Positions 36,594-46,733 are shown, counted from the first letter of the stretch. The stretch is 64,000 nucleotides of DNA from Pseudomonas sp. B21-048 (GCF_024748615.1 NZ_CP087168.1:1364001-1428000); one strand, 5' to 3'. Numbers and translations are program-made. The notes: a model not told the origin generated them from the letters alone.

Positions 36594-37715
36594 ATGCATA
36601 ACGTCGTCATCAGCGGCACCGGCCTGTATACCCCGGCCAACAGCATTTCCAATGAAGAGCTGGTGCAGTCTTTCAACGCTTACGTCGCGCTGTTCAACGC
36701 CGACAACGCCGAAGCCATCGCGCGCGGCGAAATCCAGGCATTGACCGAATCCAACGCGGCGTTTATCGAAAAAGCGTCCGGCATCAAAAGCCGCTTTGTC
36801 ATGGACAAGGACGGCATTCTCGATCCGCAACGCATGGCACCACGCCTGCCAGAACGCTCCAACGACGAGTGGTCGGTGCTTTGCCAGATGGCCATCGGTG
36901 CGGCCGAACAAGCCTTGCAACGCGCCGGCAAGACCGCCGCTGACATCGACGGTGTGATCGTCGCCTGCTCCAACCTGCAACGCGCCTACCCGGCCATCGC
37001 CATCGAAGTTCAGGAAGCGCTGGGCATTCAGGGTTTCGGTTTCGACATGAACGTCGCCTGCTCCTCGGCGACCTTCGGCATCCAGGCTGCGGCCAACAGC
37101 GTGCAACTGGGCCAGGCTCGGGCGATCCTGATGGTCAACCCGGAAGTCTGCACCGGTCACCTGAATTTCCGTGACCGTGACAGCCACTTCATCTTCGGCG
37201 ACGCCGCCACCGCGGTGATCATCGAACGTGCGGATCTCGCGACGTCCAAGTACCAGTTCGACGTGGTCAGCACCAAACTGCTGACCAAGTTCTCCAACAA
37301 CATCCGCAACAACTTCGGCTTCCTCAACCGCGCCGCGGAAGAGGGCATCGGTGCTCCCGACAAACTGTTCGTCCAGGAAGGCCGCAAGGTGTTCCGGGAT
37401 GTCTGCCCGATGGTTGCCGAGCTGATTGCCACGCACCTGGACGAAAACCAGCTTAACGTCAGCGACGTGAAGCGATTCTGGCTGCACCAGGCCAACCTCA
37501 GCATGAACCACCTGATCGTCAAGAAGCTGCTGGGCCGCGAAGCCACCGAAGAAGAAGCCCCGGTGATTCTCGACACCTATGCCAACACCAGTTCCGCCGG
37601 TTCGGTGATTTCGTTTCACAAAAATCAGGACGATCTGGTCAGCGGCTCGCTGGCGGTACTCAGTTCGTTCGGCGCGGGCTACTCGATCGGTAGCGTGATT
37701 CTGCGCAAGCGCTGA
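36594..37715 (+). CDS. FabH-like beta-ketoacyl-ACP synthase III
   Basis: The 373-residue thiolase-fold enzyme has the active-site Cys in FDMNVACSSATFGIQAA, His in FWLHQANLSMNHLIVKK and Asn in DTYANTSSAGSV (the Cys-His-Asn triad of KAS III). It is longer than classical FabH (about 320) and resembles P. aeruginosa PA3286, which I recall as a shunt enzyme that condenses octanoyl-CoA with malonyl-ACP. The sigma/anti-sigma pair downstream also fits that neighbourhood. The substrate is therefore inferred. Confidence 0.85.
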   Translation: MHNVVISGTGLYTPANSISNEELVQSFNAYVALFNADNAEAIARGEIQALTESNAAFIEKASGIKSRFVMDKDGILDPQRMAPRLPERSNDEWSVLCQMAIGAAEQALQRAGKTAADIDGVIVACSNLQRAYPAIAIEVQEALGIQGFGFDMNVACSSATFGIQAAANSVQLGQARAILMVNPEVCTGHLNFRDRDSHFIFGDAATAVIIERADLATSKYQFDVVSTKLLTKFSNNIRNNFGFLNRAAEEGIGAPDKLFVQEGRKVFRDVCPMVAELIATHLDENQLNVSDVKRFWLHQANLSMNHLIVKKLLGREATEEEAPVILDTYANTSSAGSVISFHKNQDDLVSGSLAVLSSFGAGYSIGSVILRKR

Positions 37716-37718
37716 TGC

Positions 37719-37748
37719 TGTGGCGAGGGAGCAAGCTCCCTCGCCACA
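37719..37748. repeat. Short perfect palindrome, single REP
   Basis: TGTGGCGAGGGAGC is followed at once by GCTCCCTCGCCACA around a short centre. It sits just behind the FabH-like gene and may act as its transcription end. Confidence 0.7.
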
Positions 37749-37780
37749 ATCAACGTCGATGGTTCTGAAACGAGGTTTGC

Positions 37781-38375
37781 ATGGCCGCAGCTGACGACAC
37801 CCTGTTGCTCGAACGCCTGCTGGCGGGCGAGCAGAGGGCTTTCAAGGAACTGGTCAGCACTTACCAGAGCGCCATGCGCGCGGTGGCCTATGCCATCGTC
37901 GGCAGCCGACACGTCGACGAGGTGGTACAGGATGCATGGCTATCGGTGGTGCGCAATCTCGGCGGGTTCGAGCGACGTTCAAGCCTCAAGACCTGGCTGC
38001 TCACCATCACCGCCAACTCGGCACCGCCGGGAAGTGCTGCTCGATGACCTGCCGTCGCCTCACGGCACGGTCGATGACGATCGTTTTTCATCGACTGATG
38101 GTCACTGGCTGGTGGCGCCGTACGCCTGGCATCAGGACACGCCAGAGGCGCTGTTGACCGAAAACGAGCTGCGCGAATGTCTGGAGCACACACTGCTCAG
38201 CCTGTCGGAACTGCAAAGCAGTGTGTTGCTGTTACGCGAGCGACAAGGGCTTGAGTTGGAGGAGATCTGTAATCTTCTGGAGATCTCGCTCTCCAATGTT
38301 CGTGTGCTGCTGCATCGGGCACGGTTGAAGGTCTTTGCGACCGTGGAGCATTTTGAGGAAACCGGTGAATGCTGA
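37781..38375 (+). pseudogene. ECF sigma factor gene with internal frameshift
   Basis: The first frame (37781 on) reads region 2 of a sigma-70 ECF protein: GEQRAFKELVSTYQSAMRA, then HVDEVVQDAWLSVVRNLGGF and SSLKTWLLTITANSA. It stops at 38045. Region 4 continues one frame over from about 38025: REVLLDDLPSPHG, then LLSLSELQSSVLLLRERQG and LLEISLSNVRVLLHRARLK. The residues expected between ITANSA and REVLL (a short basic linker) are missing, so a deletion of about 20 bp is more likely than a single-base error. No single intact product is possible. The anti-sigma gene downstream is intact. Confidence 0.75.
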
Positions 38376-38605
38376 CCTGCAAGGAACAAGTGGCGCGCTC
38401 CAGTGATTATCTCGATGGCCAATTGAGTTTTCGTGAGCGACTGATGGTGCGGCATCATTTGAGGTTCTGCCCCAATTGCCGACGGTTCATTCGGCAGATG
38501 CGCTTGATGCAGGCCACGCTGAAGGTGATGCCCGAGCCGCCTGTAGCTGATCTGGATGCGCTGGCTGAACGGCTTGCCAACGAACACCAGAAGAACAAAC
38601 CGTAG
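38369..38605 (+). CDS. Zinc-finger anti-sigma factor
   Basis: The 78-residue protein has the ZAS motif RHHLRFCPNCRRF (His-x3-Cys-x2-Cys). The short helical rest fits soluble anti-sigma factors that lack a membrane segment. It starts at ATG 38369, inside the end of the sigma gene (overlap 7 bp), the usual coupling for a sigma/anti-sigma pair. With the sigma gene broken it may have no partner left. Confidence 0.85.
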   Translation: MLTCKEQVARSSDYLDGQLSFRERLMVRHHLRFCPNCRRFIRQMRLMQATLKVMPEPPVADLDALAERLANEHQKNKP

Positions 38606-38712
38606 GTTTTCTCGCCCGTAACACCCCCCCCTTCAGCCGCTCTAGCTTGCGGCTTGCAGCTTGGTTCATGTGGCTGCTTTTCTGTTATTTCGATTCGAAG
38701 TAAAAAGTTCCC

Positions 38713-38734
38713 CTGTCATAAAATCTTTATCTAT
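38713..38734 (+). promoter_or_regulatory. Possible PHO half-box upstream of the porin
   Basis: CTGTCATAAAA matches one perfect 7-base PhoB half-site (CTGTCAT) with an AT spacer. The second half (TCTTTATC) is poor. It is located 105-125 bp before the porin start. Weak evidence, but in keeping with a phosphate-selective porin. Confidence 0.3.
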
Positions 38735-38839
38735 CAGCAACCCGGCTGAAATACCCCCCCTCCAAGATTCCCTCCCAACACAAGTGGGCCAGACCCGCGT
38801 GTTTCCAAGCTACAGACTACCAATTAGGGGAACTCTTCG

Positions 38840-40183
38840 ATGATCCGTAAGCACTTCGCCGGTTTTGCCGCCAGCGCACTGGCCATGGCAGTAACCGCCC
38901 AGGCTTTCGCTGGCACCGTCACCACTGACGGCGCCGATATCGTAGTCAAAACCAAGGGCGGCCTCGAAGTCGCCACCACCGATAAAGAATTCAGCTTCAA
39001 ACTCGGCGGTCGCTTGCAGGCTGACTACAGCCAGTTCGATGGTGTCTACACCAAAAACGGCGATACCGCCGACGCGGCCTACATCCGTCGTGGGTTCCTG
39101 GAACTGTCTGGTGTGCTGTACACGGATTGGGCTTACACCATCAACTACGACTTCTCCCACAACAGCGGTGATTCCGACAACGGTTACTTCGACGAAGCGT
39201 CGTTGGCCTACAACGGCTTCAAACCGGTCTCGATCAAAGTCGGTCGTTTCGACCCGGACTTCGGCCTGGAAAAAGCCACCAGTTCCAAGTGGGTTACTGC
39301 GCCAGAACGCAACATGGCGTACGACATGGTCGATTGGGCGAACAGCCACCAGAATGGTCTGGGCCTGCAAGCCTCCAGCACCTTCGCTGATTCGTTCTAC
39401 GCTTCCGCCGGCGTGTTCAGCAAAGACACCGACGATACCGATGGCAACAGCGTTAAACAGGTCAACGGCCGCTTTGTATTCGCGCCGATGCATGACGCCG
39501 GCAACGTGCTGCACTTCGGTGTGAACGTGGCTTCCCGTGATGTCTCCGACACGGCCTTCGATTCGCGTTATCGCACCCGCATGGGCATGCGTGGCGTCGA
39601 AACCCTCGGCGGCAACGATGCTGGCACCAACGGCAACCGTCCGGTGCTGGGTGGCAGTTCCACTTCGCCTGCCGGCTCCTATGACCGTGACGACGCTTAC
39701 GGTCTGGAAGCCGCATTCGCCATGGGCCCTGCCTCGATCCAGGGCGAATACGTCGCCCGCAAGACCAAGGCCGATGACAGCAGCCGTGAAGACATCAAAG
39801 GTGACGGTTTCTACGTTCAGGGTGCCTACACCCTCACCGGCGAATCCCGTGGCTATAAAGTTGGTAAGTTCGATGCGATCAAGCCAGCCAACAAGTCCAT
39901 CGGTGCCTGGGAGCTGTTCTATCGTTACGACAGCCTGACTGTCGAAGACGACAACATCACCACCGCCAGCCTGACCCGCGATGTCGGCGATGCCGAAGCT
40001 CAGGTGCATACCCTGGGTGTCAACTGGTACGCCAACGAAGCGGTGAAAATCACTGGCGCCTACCTCAAGGCCAAAACTGACAACGTGACCAATGCCACTG
40101 CTGCCAGCGGTACTACCCCGGCACGTCGTACCGGTGATGACAGCGGTGACGGCTTCGTGGTCCGCGCTCAATACGTGTTCTAA
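38840..40183 (+). CDS. OprO/OprP-type outer-membrane porin
   Basis: The 447-residue porin has a signal peptide ending AVTAQAFA, then a 16-strand barrel. The first part ([19 protein letters not shown]) and [19 protein letters not shown] are typical of phosphate/pyrophosphate-selective porins; the C-terminus ends FVVRAQYVF with terminal Phe. Phosphate or pyrophosphate is the family substrate. It lies behind the sigma/anti-sigma pair and has its own 230-bp upstream region. A strong terminator follows it. Confidence 0.88.
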   Translation: MIRKHFAGFAASALAMAVTAQAFAGTVTTDGADIVVKTKGGLEVATTDKEFSFKLGGRLQADYSQFDGVYTKNGDTADAAYIRRGFLELSGVLYTDWAYTINYDFSHNSGDSDNGYFDEASLAYNGFKPVSIKVGRFDPDFGLEKATSSKWVTAPERNMAYDMVDWANSHQNGLGLQASSTFADSFYASAGVFSKDTDDTDGNSVKQVNGRFVFAPMHDAGNVLHFGVNVASRDVSDTAFDSRYRTRMGMRGVETLGGNDAGTNGNRPVLGGSSTSPAGSYDRDDAYGLEAAFAMGPASIQGEYVARKTKADDSSREDIKGDGFYVQGAYTLTGESRGYKVGKFDAIKPANKSIGAWELFYRYDSLTVEDDNITTASLTRDVGDAEAQVHTLGVNWYANEAVKITGAYLKAKTDNVTNATAASGTTPARRTGDDSGDGFVVRAQYVF

Positions 40184-40241
40184 ATTGCAGTAAACGCTGT
40201 AAAAGCTCTTTCTTCATCCGTTAAAGCTCCTCTCGTTTAAC

Positions 40242-40264
40242 CCCGCTTCGGCGGGTTTTTTTTT
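40242..40264 (+). terminator. Rho-independent terminator after the porin gene
   Basis: CCCGC-TTCG-GCGGG stem-loop with a UUCG loop and nine T residues. Confidence 0.93.
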
Positions 40265-40330
40265 GTTTCGGGTCAGGCATACAGATAAGCGATACTCATG
40301 CATCTGTAGAAAGTGATGGTTGGGATGCTA

Positions 40331-41455
40331 ATGCCGCTGCAACGTCTGGAAAGTCTGTCCGAAATCGCGCCGCACACCTGGGACGCGCTGGTGCCGCAAA
40401 CTCAGCCGTTTCTGCGCCATGCCTTTCTGAGCGCGCTGGAAGACAGCGCCAGCCTTGGCCCGCATTCCGGCTGGCAGCCCGAGCATCTGCTGCATGTTGA
40501 AGGTGATCGTCTGATCGCCGCGCTGCCCAGTTACCGCAAATGGCATTCCTACGGCGAATACGTGTTCGACCATGCCTGGGCCGAAGCCTGTGAGCGTGCC
40601 GGCATCGACTACTACCCCAAGCTGTTGACGGCGGTGCCGTTCAGCCCGGTCAGCGGGCCGCGATTGCTGGCGGCGACGATCGAGGACGGTTTCGAACTCC
40701 TGCAGAGCCTGCCGGGTTATCTGGAGATCGAAGAGCTCTCCAGCGCCCATATCAACTTCACCGATCCATTCACCGACGCCGCATTGGCCGAACAGCCAGG
40801 CTGGTTGCAGCGTATTGGCTGTCAGTACCATTGGCAGAATCGCGGTTATCGGGATTTTCAGGACTTCCTCGACGCCCTCAGTTCGCGCAAGCGCAAGCAA
40901 ATGCGCAAGGAGCGTGAGCAAGTGGCGGGCCAGGGCATCGACTTCGAATGGCTGGAAGGACGGCAACTGGACCAGGCGCACTGGGACTTTGTGTATGCCT
41001 GCTACGCCAATACCTATGCAGTACGTCGGCAAGCGCCGTATCTGACCCGGGAATTTTTCAGTCTGTTGGCCGAGCGCATGCCGGAATCGATTCGCGTGGT
41101 GCTGGCCAAGCAAGGCTCACGACCGGTGGCCATGGCCTTCAGTCTGGTCGGTGGCGACAGCTTTTATGGCCGTTACTGGGGCTGCCTGGCGGAGTTCGAT
41201 CGTTTGCACTTCGAGACCTGTTTCTATCAGGGGATGGATTACGCGATTGCCAATGGCTTCCAACGTTTTGACGCTGGCGCTCAGGGCGAGCACAAGTTGA
41301 TTCGCGGTTTTGAACCGGTGATCACCCATTCCTGGCATTACCTGCGCCATCCGGGCTTGAAGTCGGCGGTGAAAGATTTCCTTGAGCGTGAGCGGGTCGG
41401 GGTCCTGGGGTATGCAGAAGAAGCGAAGACCGCCTTGCCCTACCGACAAGGCTGA
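40331..41455 (+). CDS. GNAT-like/FemAB-related peptidoglycan-type protein (DUF482)
   Basis: The 374-residue protein has the DUF482/peptidogalycan pattern SRKRKQMRKEREQVAGQG followed by FVYACYANTYAVRRQ and SFYGRYWGCLAEFDRLHFE. These are double-GNAT proteins related to FemAB. It may transfer an acyl or aminoacyl group, but no substrate is known. ATG 40331 has GGGA about 10 bp upstream; ATGs at 40313-40325 are also possible. Confidence 0.82.
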   Translation: MPLQRLESLSEIAPHTWDALVPQTQPFLRHAFLSALEDSASLGPHSGWQPEHLLHVEGDRLIAALPSYRKWHSYGEYVFDHAWAEACERAGIDYYPKLLTAVPFSPVSGPRLLAATIEDGFELLQSLPGYLEIEELSSAHINFTDPFTDAALAEQPGWLQRIGCQYHWQNRGYRDFQDFLDALSSRKRKQMRKEREQVAGQGIDFEWLEGRQLDQAHWDFVYACYANTYAVRRQAPYLTREFFSLLAERMPESIRVVLAKQGSRPVAMAFSLVGGDSFYGRYWGCLAEFDRLHFETCFYQGMDYAIANGFQRFDAGAQGEHKLIRGFEPVITHSWHYLRHPGLKSAVKDFLERERVGVLGYAEEAKTALPYRQG

Positions 41456-41475
41456 TCTTTGCATTATGTCGCTTG

Positions 41476-42174
41476 TCAGCTGTCTTCTTTACCCAGCCAG
41501 CGATACATCACGCCACCGATGACGGCACCCAATAGCGGTGCCAGCCAGAACAGCCATAGTTGTTGAATCGCCCAACCACCGACAATCAGCGCCGGGCCCG
41601 TGCTGCGGGCCGGGTTGACCGAGGTGTTGGTGACCGGAATCGAGATCAGGTGGATCAGGGTCAGTGCCAGGCCTATGGCAATGGGCGCCAGGCCGGCCGG
41701 GGCGCGTTTGTCGGTAGAGCCGAGAATGATCAGGATAAACATCGCGGTCATCACCAGTTCACTGACAAACCCCGCCGCCATCGAGTAGCCGCCTGGCGAG
41801 TGTTCGCCGTAGCCATTGGATGCAAGGCCGCTGGCCAGTTCGAAGCCGGGTTTGCCACTGGCGATGAAGTACAGCAGGGCTGCTGCGATGATCCCGCCAA
41901 GCACTTGGGCGATGATGTAGGCGGGCAGTTCCTTGGCTGAGAATCGTCCGCCGACGACCAGCCCGACCGAGACTGCGGGGTTGAGATGACAACCGGAGAT
42001 GTGGCCGATGGCGAAGGCCATCGTCAGCACCGTCAAACCAAATGCCAGGGACACCCCCAGCAAACCGATCCCCACGTTTGGAAATGCTGCCGCCAGCACC
42101 GCACTGCCGCACCCTCCCAGCACCAACCAGAACGTACCTACCAATTCTGTAGCTGAACGTTTGAACAAAGACAT
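41476..42174 (-). CDS. aqpZ: Aquaporin Z
   Basis: The 232-residue water channel has six transmembrane segments and both NPA motifs: [16 protein letters not shown] and [14 protein letters not shown]. Selectivity-filter His/Arg residues are in place ([15 protein letters not shown]). ATG 42174 follows AGGGAAA. It is convergent with the FemAB-like gene. Confidence 0.93.
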   Translation of the reverse strand: MSLFKRSATELVGTFWLVLGGCGSAVLAAAFPNVGIGLLGVSLAFGLTVLTMAFAIGHISGCHLNPAVSVGLVVGGRFSAKELPAYIIAQVLGGIIAAALLYFIASGKPGFELASGLASNGYGEHSPGGYSMAAGFVSELVMTAMFILIILGSTDKRAPAGLAPIAIGLALTLIHLISIPVTNTSVNPARSTGPALIVGGWAIQQLWLFWLAPLLGAVIGGVMYRWLGKEDS

Positions 42175-42290
42175 AGCGAATTTCCCTGTCGAGATACCAC
42201 TGTCGTTGTGCATCCAGTAGATGGACTACAGAACCATCTCCAGTACCTTGGCTGAGTACAGCAGGGTTTTTATGGAATTCCAGTGGCCAT

Positions 42291-42332
42291 AAAAAACCGC
42301 CAGAGTCCGTGGTTGGCGGGCTCTGGCGGTTA
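42291..42332 (-). terminator. Rho-independent terminator of the ABC exporter gene (minus strand)
   Basis: On the minus strand AACCGCCAGAG pairs with CTCTGGCGGTT, an 11-bp stem, followed by TTTTTT. It lies downstream of the ABC exporter stop, separated from it by a REP pair. Confidence 0.85.
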
Positions 42333-42344
42333 TCGCAGATCTAT

Positions 42345-42430
42345 GTGGGAGCGGGCTTGCTCGCGAATGCGGTGTATCAGGCAACATTGATATCGACTGA
42401 CACGGCCTCTTCGCGAGCAAGCCCGCTTGT
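42345..42430. repeat. REP pair (GCGGGCTTGCTCGCGAA family)
   Basis: GTGGGAGCGGGCTTGCTCGC and TTCGCGAGCAAGCCCGCTTG form an inverted pair. It lies between the ABC exporter stop and its terminator. Confidence 0.8.
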
Positions 42431-42455
42431 ACAGGGTCGGTGTTGATCGCAAGAC

Positions 42456-44288
42456 TCAATCGATCCCGACAAACCCGCCGGTCTGATGCTGCCACAACCG
42501 CGCATACAAGCCGCCGTGGGCCAGCAGTTCGGCGTGGCTGCCGGTTTCGGCGATCTTGCCGTTTTCCAGCACCACCAACCGATCCATCCGGGCAATGGTC
42601 GAGAGGCGGTGGGCGATGGCGATCACGGTTTTACCCTGCATCAGGGTTTCGAGGCTTTCCTGAATCGCCGCTTCGACTTCCGAGTCCAGTGCCGAGGTGG
42701 CTTCGTCCATGATCAGGATTGGCGCGTCCTTGAGCAGCACCCGGGCAATCGCAATCCGCTGACGCTGGCCACCGGAAAGTTTCACCCCGCGTTCACCGAC
42801 GTGAGCATCGAAACCGGTGCGGCCTTCGGAGTCCGACAGCAACGGTATGAACTCATCAGCGCGGGCCTTGCGCACCGCTTCCCAGAGTTCGGCATCGGTG
42901 GCGTCGGGTTTGCCGTACAACAAATTATCGCGGATCGAGCGGTGCAGCAGCGAGGTGTCCTGGGTGATCATGCCGATGCGTTCACGCAGGCTTTCCTGAC
43001 CGACGTCGGCGATGTTCTGGCCATCGATGAGAATACGCCCGCCCTGCACGTCATAGAGGCGCAGCAGCAGATTGACCAGCGTCGATTTGCCGGCGCCGGA
43101 CGGGCCGATCAGGCCGATTTTCTCACCGGGTTTGATCGTCAAGTTGAGGTCGCCGATGATCCCGCTCTTCTTGCCGTAGTGGAAGTCGACGTGATCGAAA
43201 CGCACCTCGCCACGCGCCACACTCAAAGGCTTGGCCTGCTCGCGATCGGTGATGCTGACTGGCTGGGAAATGGTCTGCAAACCGTCCTGAACCATGCCGA
43301 TGTTTTCGAAAATGCCAGTGACCACCCACATGATCCAGCCAGACATGTTGACGATGCGGATCACCAGGCCCGTGGCCAAGGCAATTGCACCCACTGAGAT
43401 CAGAGACTGCGTCCACAGCCATAGCGCGAGACCCGTGGTGCTGACGATCAGCAGGCCGTTCATGCTGGTGATGGCCACGTCCATGCTGGTGACCACGCGG
43501 CCGGCCAGTTGGGCTTTTTCGGTCTGTTCCTTGATCGCTTCACGGGCGTATTGCTGCTCGAAGTTGGTGTGGGCGAACAGCTTCAAGGTGGTGATATTGG
43601 TGTAGCCATCGACGATCCGCCCCATGAGTTTGGAGCGCGCATCGGAGGACACGACCGAGCGTTCCTTGACCCTTGGCACGAAGTAGTAGAGAGCGCCAAT
43701 GAAGGCGGCGATCCAGGTCAGCAGCGGGATCATCAGGCGCCAGTCGGCTTCAGCGAACAGCACCAGCGAACTGATCGCGTAGATCAGCACATGCCATAGC
43801 GCGTCCACCGCTTGTACCGCCGAATCGCGCAACGAGTTGCCGGTCTGCATGATGCGTTGGGCGATGCGCCCGGCAAAGTCGTTCTGGAAAAAATTCAGGC
43901 TCTGTTTGAGCACGTAACTATGGTTTTGCCAGCGGATCAGGCTGGTCAGGCTGGGGCTTAAGGTCTGATGCACCAGCAGGTCATGCAAGGCGAGGAACAG
44001 CGGTCGCAGAATCAGCGCGACCACCGCCATCCAGGCCAATTCCACGCCGTGGACCTTGAAGAAGTCGACGTTGGGCGTGCCTTGGGCGAGGTCGATGATA
44101 CGGCTCAGGTAGCTGAACAGCGCCACTTCGATCAGCGCGCCGAACAGGCCGACGATCAGCAGGACGGCGAAACTCGGCCAGACCTGCTTCAGGTAATAGG
44201 TATAGAAGGGGAGAACCCGATCCGGCGGAGCCGCCGTCGGTGCATCGCGGAAAATGTCGATCAGTTTTTCAAAACGGCGATAAAGCAT
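42456..44288 (-). CDS. ABC exporter, fused permease and ATPase
   Basis: The 610-residue half-transporter has six membrane segments (about residues 30-320) and a C-terminal ATPase with Walker A GLIGPSGAGKSTLVNLLLR, signature VKLSGGQRQRIAIARVLLKD, Walker B ILIMDEATSALDSE and switch His AHRLSTI. It would act as a homodimer like MsbA/MdlB types. The substrate is unknown. ATG 44288 with GGAGAAC directly upstream is used; an upstream in-frame start lacks this site. It is probably alone in its transcript, ending at the terminator at 42291-42332. Confidence 0.9.
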   Translation of the reverse strand: MLYRRFEKLIDIFRDAPTAAPPDRVLPFYTYYLKQVWPSFAVLLIVGLFGALIEVALFSYLSRIIDLAQGTPNVDFFKVHGVELAWMAVVALILRPLFLALHDLLVHQTLSPSLTSLIRWQNHSYVLKQSLNFFQNDFAGRIAQRIMQTGNSLRDSAVQAVDALWHVLIYAISSLVLFAEADWRLMIPLLTWIAAFIGALYYFVPRVKERSVVSSDARSKLMGRIVDGYTNITTLKLFAHTNFEQQYAREAIKEQTEKAQLAGRVVTSMDVAITSMNGLLIVSTTGLALWLWTQSLISVGAIALATGLVIRIVNMSGWIMWVVTGIFENIGMVQDGLQTISQPVSITDREQAKPLSVARGEVRFDHVDFHYGKKSGIIGDLNLTIKPGEKIGLIGPSGAGKSTLVNLLLRLYDVQGGRILIDGQNIADVGQESLRERIGMITQDTSLLHRSIRDNLLYGKPDATDAELWEAVRKARADEFIPLLSDSEGRTGFDAHVGERGVKLSGGQRQRIAIARVLLKDAPILIMDEATSALDSEVEAAIQESLETLMQGKTVIAIAHRLSTIARMDRLVVLENGKIAETGSHAELLAHGGLYARLWQHQTGGFVGID

Positions 44289-44381
44289 CAGTTCTCCGCC
44301 CGCGCACGGGCTCTCCTTTAAACGATATGAGCGGCGCCGGAAGATCCGGCGGCCGCTCAAAACTCCCTGTCCAGCGTACTC

Positions 44382-44939
44382 TCAGTCGATGCGCTTGGCC
44401 GACTTGATAAACACGGGATCGGCCGGCACGTCTTTCATGCCGCTTTTGGTGGTGGTCTGGGAGTTGACGATGACATCGACGACGTCCATCCCTTTAACGA
44501 CTTTACCGAACACGGCATAACCGTCGCCCTGGTCCAGGAAGTCGTTGTCTTTGACGTTGATGAAGAACTGGCTGGTGGCCGAATCCGGCACCGAGGTGCG
44601 GGCCATGGACAGCGTGCCACGCACGTTATGCAGGCCGTTTTTGGATTCGTTCTTGATCGGCGCCTTGGTTTCTTTCTGCTGCATCTGTTGAGTGAAACCG
44701 CCGCCCTGGACCATAAAGCCAGGAATCACACGGTGAAAAATCGTGTTGTTGTAGAAGCCGCTGTCGACGTACTCAAGGAAGTTCTTGGTACTGATCGGCG
44801 CCTTGACCGGGTCCAGTTCGATTTCGATCTGGCCGTTGGTGGTTTCCAGCAGCACGTGCGGCGCCTTGGCGGGCGTGGCGGCCATCAGGTTGGCGGCAAA
44901 CAGAACGGAGCCGGCGACGAGGGCGATTTTTTTCAGCAT
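44382..44939 (-). CDS. ppiA: Periplasmic cyclophilin-type peptidyl-prolyl isomerase
   Basis: The 185-residue protein has a signal peptide ([19 protein letters not shown]). Cyclophilin motifs follow: [38 protein letters not shown] and [16 protein letters not shown]. It catalyses proline isomerisation in periplasmic protein folding. It lies 3 bp downstream of the alpha/beta hydrolase gene on the same strand, so the two are probably cotranscribed. Confidence 0.9.
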   Translation of the reverse strand: MLKKIALVAGSVLFAANLMAATPAKAPHVLLETTNGQIEIELDPVKAPISTKNFLEYVDSGFYNNTIFHRVIPGFMVQGGGFTQQMQQKETKAPIKNESKNGLHNVRGTLSMARTSVPDSATSQFFINVKDNDFLDQGDGYAVFGKVVKGMDVVDVIVNSQTTTKSGMKDVPADPVFIKSAKRID

Positions 44940-44942
44940 AAG

Positions 44943-45746
44943 TCAGTGATCCTGAGTGGTGGTGTCGACTGCGGTGAGAAACTCGAGCAGTGTTTGGTTG
45001 AAACGTTCGGGTTGATCCAGCGGGGTGGCGTGGCGCGAGTCGGCGATCACCACCAGCCGCGCATCGGGCAGCAGTTTTACATAGGTTTCCTTCAGCGCGA
45101 CCGGGGTGTAGTCACGGTCGGCGCTGACGATGAGGGTTGGACAGGACACTTTGGAAAGTCGTTCCTGAACCCCCCAGCCAACAATGGCATCGAAGCTGGC
45201 GAGATAAGCATGTTTGTCGTTTTTTGCCCAGCGCGCCGCTATTTTTTGTCGTAACGAAGCTTGTTCGGGTTTGGGAAACAGCTTGGCGCCCAGGGCCTTG
45301 CCGATGGTGCCCATGCTCAGTACGCGCATCAGGCTCCAGCGTTTGAACCACTGCCAGTAGTCGTTGCGGCTGCGCCGTTTGACCTGGGGCGCGCTGTTGA
45401 CGATGCACAGGCTCTTGAGCAGTTGCGGTTGGTCGACCGCCAGTTGAAAGGCGATCATGCCACCCATCGAAAGTCCCACAAGATGTGTGGGGCCCAGGTT
45501 CAAGTGTTCGATCAGTGCGATCAGGTCGGCGCTGAACCCGGCGATGCTGTAGCGCTCGCGGGGTTTGTCGGAACGCCCGTGGCCACGCATATCCGCCACG
45601 ATCACCCGGTGGTGGGCCGCGAGCGCCGGGATCTGCATTTCCCAATCCAGGGTGCTGGAACCCAACCCGTGAACCAGCAGCAACGGCGTGCCATGGCCAT
45701 ATTCCTCATAGTGCAGGTTGCAACCTTCATGTTCGAAATAGGCCAT
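44943..45746 (-). CDS. Alpha/beta hydrolase
   Basis: The 267-residue hydrolase has the oxyanion segment LLLVHGLGSSTLDW, the nucleophile elbow HLVGLSMGGMIAFQLA, and the acid/His near ADRDYTPVAL and ADSRHATPLDQ. This is the general esterase/lactonase-type fold without a clear substrate. It is 14 bp after the LysR gene and immediately before ppiA, suggesting one transcript LysR-hydrolase-ppiA. Confidence 0.87.
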   Translation of the reverse strand: MAYFEHEGCNLHYEEYGHGTPLLLVHGLGSSTLDWEMQIPALAAHHRVIVADMRGHGRSDKPRERYSIAGFSADLIALIEHLNLGPTHLVGLSMGGMIAFQLAVDQPQLLKSLCIVNSAPQVKRRSRNDYWQWFKRWSLMRVLSMGTIGKALGAKLFPKPEQASLRQKIAARWAKNDKHAYLASFDAIVGWGVQERLSKVSCPTLIVSADRDYTPVALKETYVKLLPDARLVVIADSRHATPLDQPERFNQTLLEFLTAVDTTTQDH

Positions 45747-45760
45747 GGGTACACTCCGTG

Positions 45761-46684
45761 TCAGGCTTGTTCGGGGGCCGCGAAGGGCGCATCCAACGGC
45801 GCAGTGTCGAAGGTGCGCAGCAGTTCAATGAGAATCTGCGTGGCCGGGCCCAACGGTTTGTCCTTGTTCGAATACAGGTAGAAGCTCGGGTTACGGCTGC
45901 CGCCCTGGTCCAACGGTAGCACTTTGAGCGTACCTTCCTTGAGTTCGCGTTCGATCATGTGCCGGGGCAGCCAGGCGAAGCCCAGGCCGCTGCTGACGAA
46001 AGTCGCAGCGGTGGCCAGGCTACCCACGGTCCAGCGCTGTTCGGCGCCAAGCCAGCCGACGTCGCGCGGTTGCTGGCGGCCGGAGTCGCGGATCACCACT
46101 TGCATCTGGCTTTCCAGGTCCTGGAAGTTCAGTTCGCGGTTCAGCCGGTGCAGCGAATGCTCGGGGTGGGCGACCGCAATGAATTCGACGTCGCTCAATT
46201 CTGCGCCTAGATACCCGGGAATACTGAAGCCGGTGATGGCCAGATCGGCCACGCCTTCGAGCAGCACCTCTTCGACACCCGACAACACTTCTTCGCGCAG
46301 ACGCACCCGGCAGCCACGGCTTTGCGGCATGAACGCAGTCAGTGCGCGGACGAGGCGGGCGCTAGGGTAGGCGGCGTCGACCACCAGCCGCACTTCCGCT
46401 TCCCAGCCTTGTTCCATGTGGTGGGCCAGGTCTTCCAGTTGACTGGCCTGTTTCACCAGTTGCCGGGAACGGCGCAGCAGTACGCCGCCGGCCTCGGTGA
46501 GCACCGCTTTACGGCCGTCGATGCGCAACAGCGGCACACCGAGCTGATCCTGCATACGCGCTACGGTGTAGCTGACCGACGATTGCGAGCGGTGCAGCAC
46601 TTCGGCGGCCTGGGCGAAACCGCCGTGATCGACCACGGCCTGCAATGTTCGCCATTGATCAAGGGTCACGCGGGGCGCTTTCAT
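45761..46684 (-). CDS. LysR-family transcriptional regulator
   Basis: The 307-residue regulator has the HTH DQWRTLQAVVDHGGFAQA then LHRSQSSVSYTVARMQ and a LysR substrate-binding domain from about residue 90. It is divergent from a small secreted protein and azoR, and upstream of the hydrolase on its own strand. From memory, P. aeruginosa also has a LysR gene next to an azoreductase (PA0784/PA0785), so azoR control is plausible but inferred. Confidence 0.9.
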   Translation of the reverse strand: MKAPRVTLDQWRTLQAVVDHGGFAQAAEVLHRSQSSVSYTVARMQDQLGVPLLRIDGRKAVLTEAGGVLLRRSRQLVKQASQLEDLAHHMEQGWEAEVRLVVDAAYPSARLVRALTAFMPQSRGCRVRLREEVLSGVEEVLLEGVADLAITGFSIPGYLGAELSDVEFIAVAHPEHSLHRLNRELNFQDLESQMQVVIRDSGRQQPRDVGWLGAEQRWTVGSLATAATFVSSGLGFAWLPRHMIERELKEGTLKVLPLDQGGSRNPSFYLYSNKDKPLGPATQILIELLRTFDTAPLDAPFAAPEQA

Positions 46685-46733
46685 GTTGAGCTCCTCTTGT
46701 CCTAAGCTGGCAGTCCTTATTGGAGGCTGCTGA

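Noticed and set aside
38713..38734. Complete PHO box before the porin
   Set aside because: Only one half-site is good; reported as a weak half-box, not a full site.
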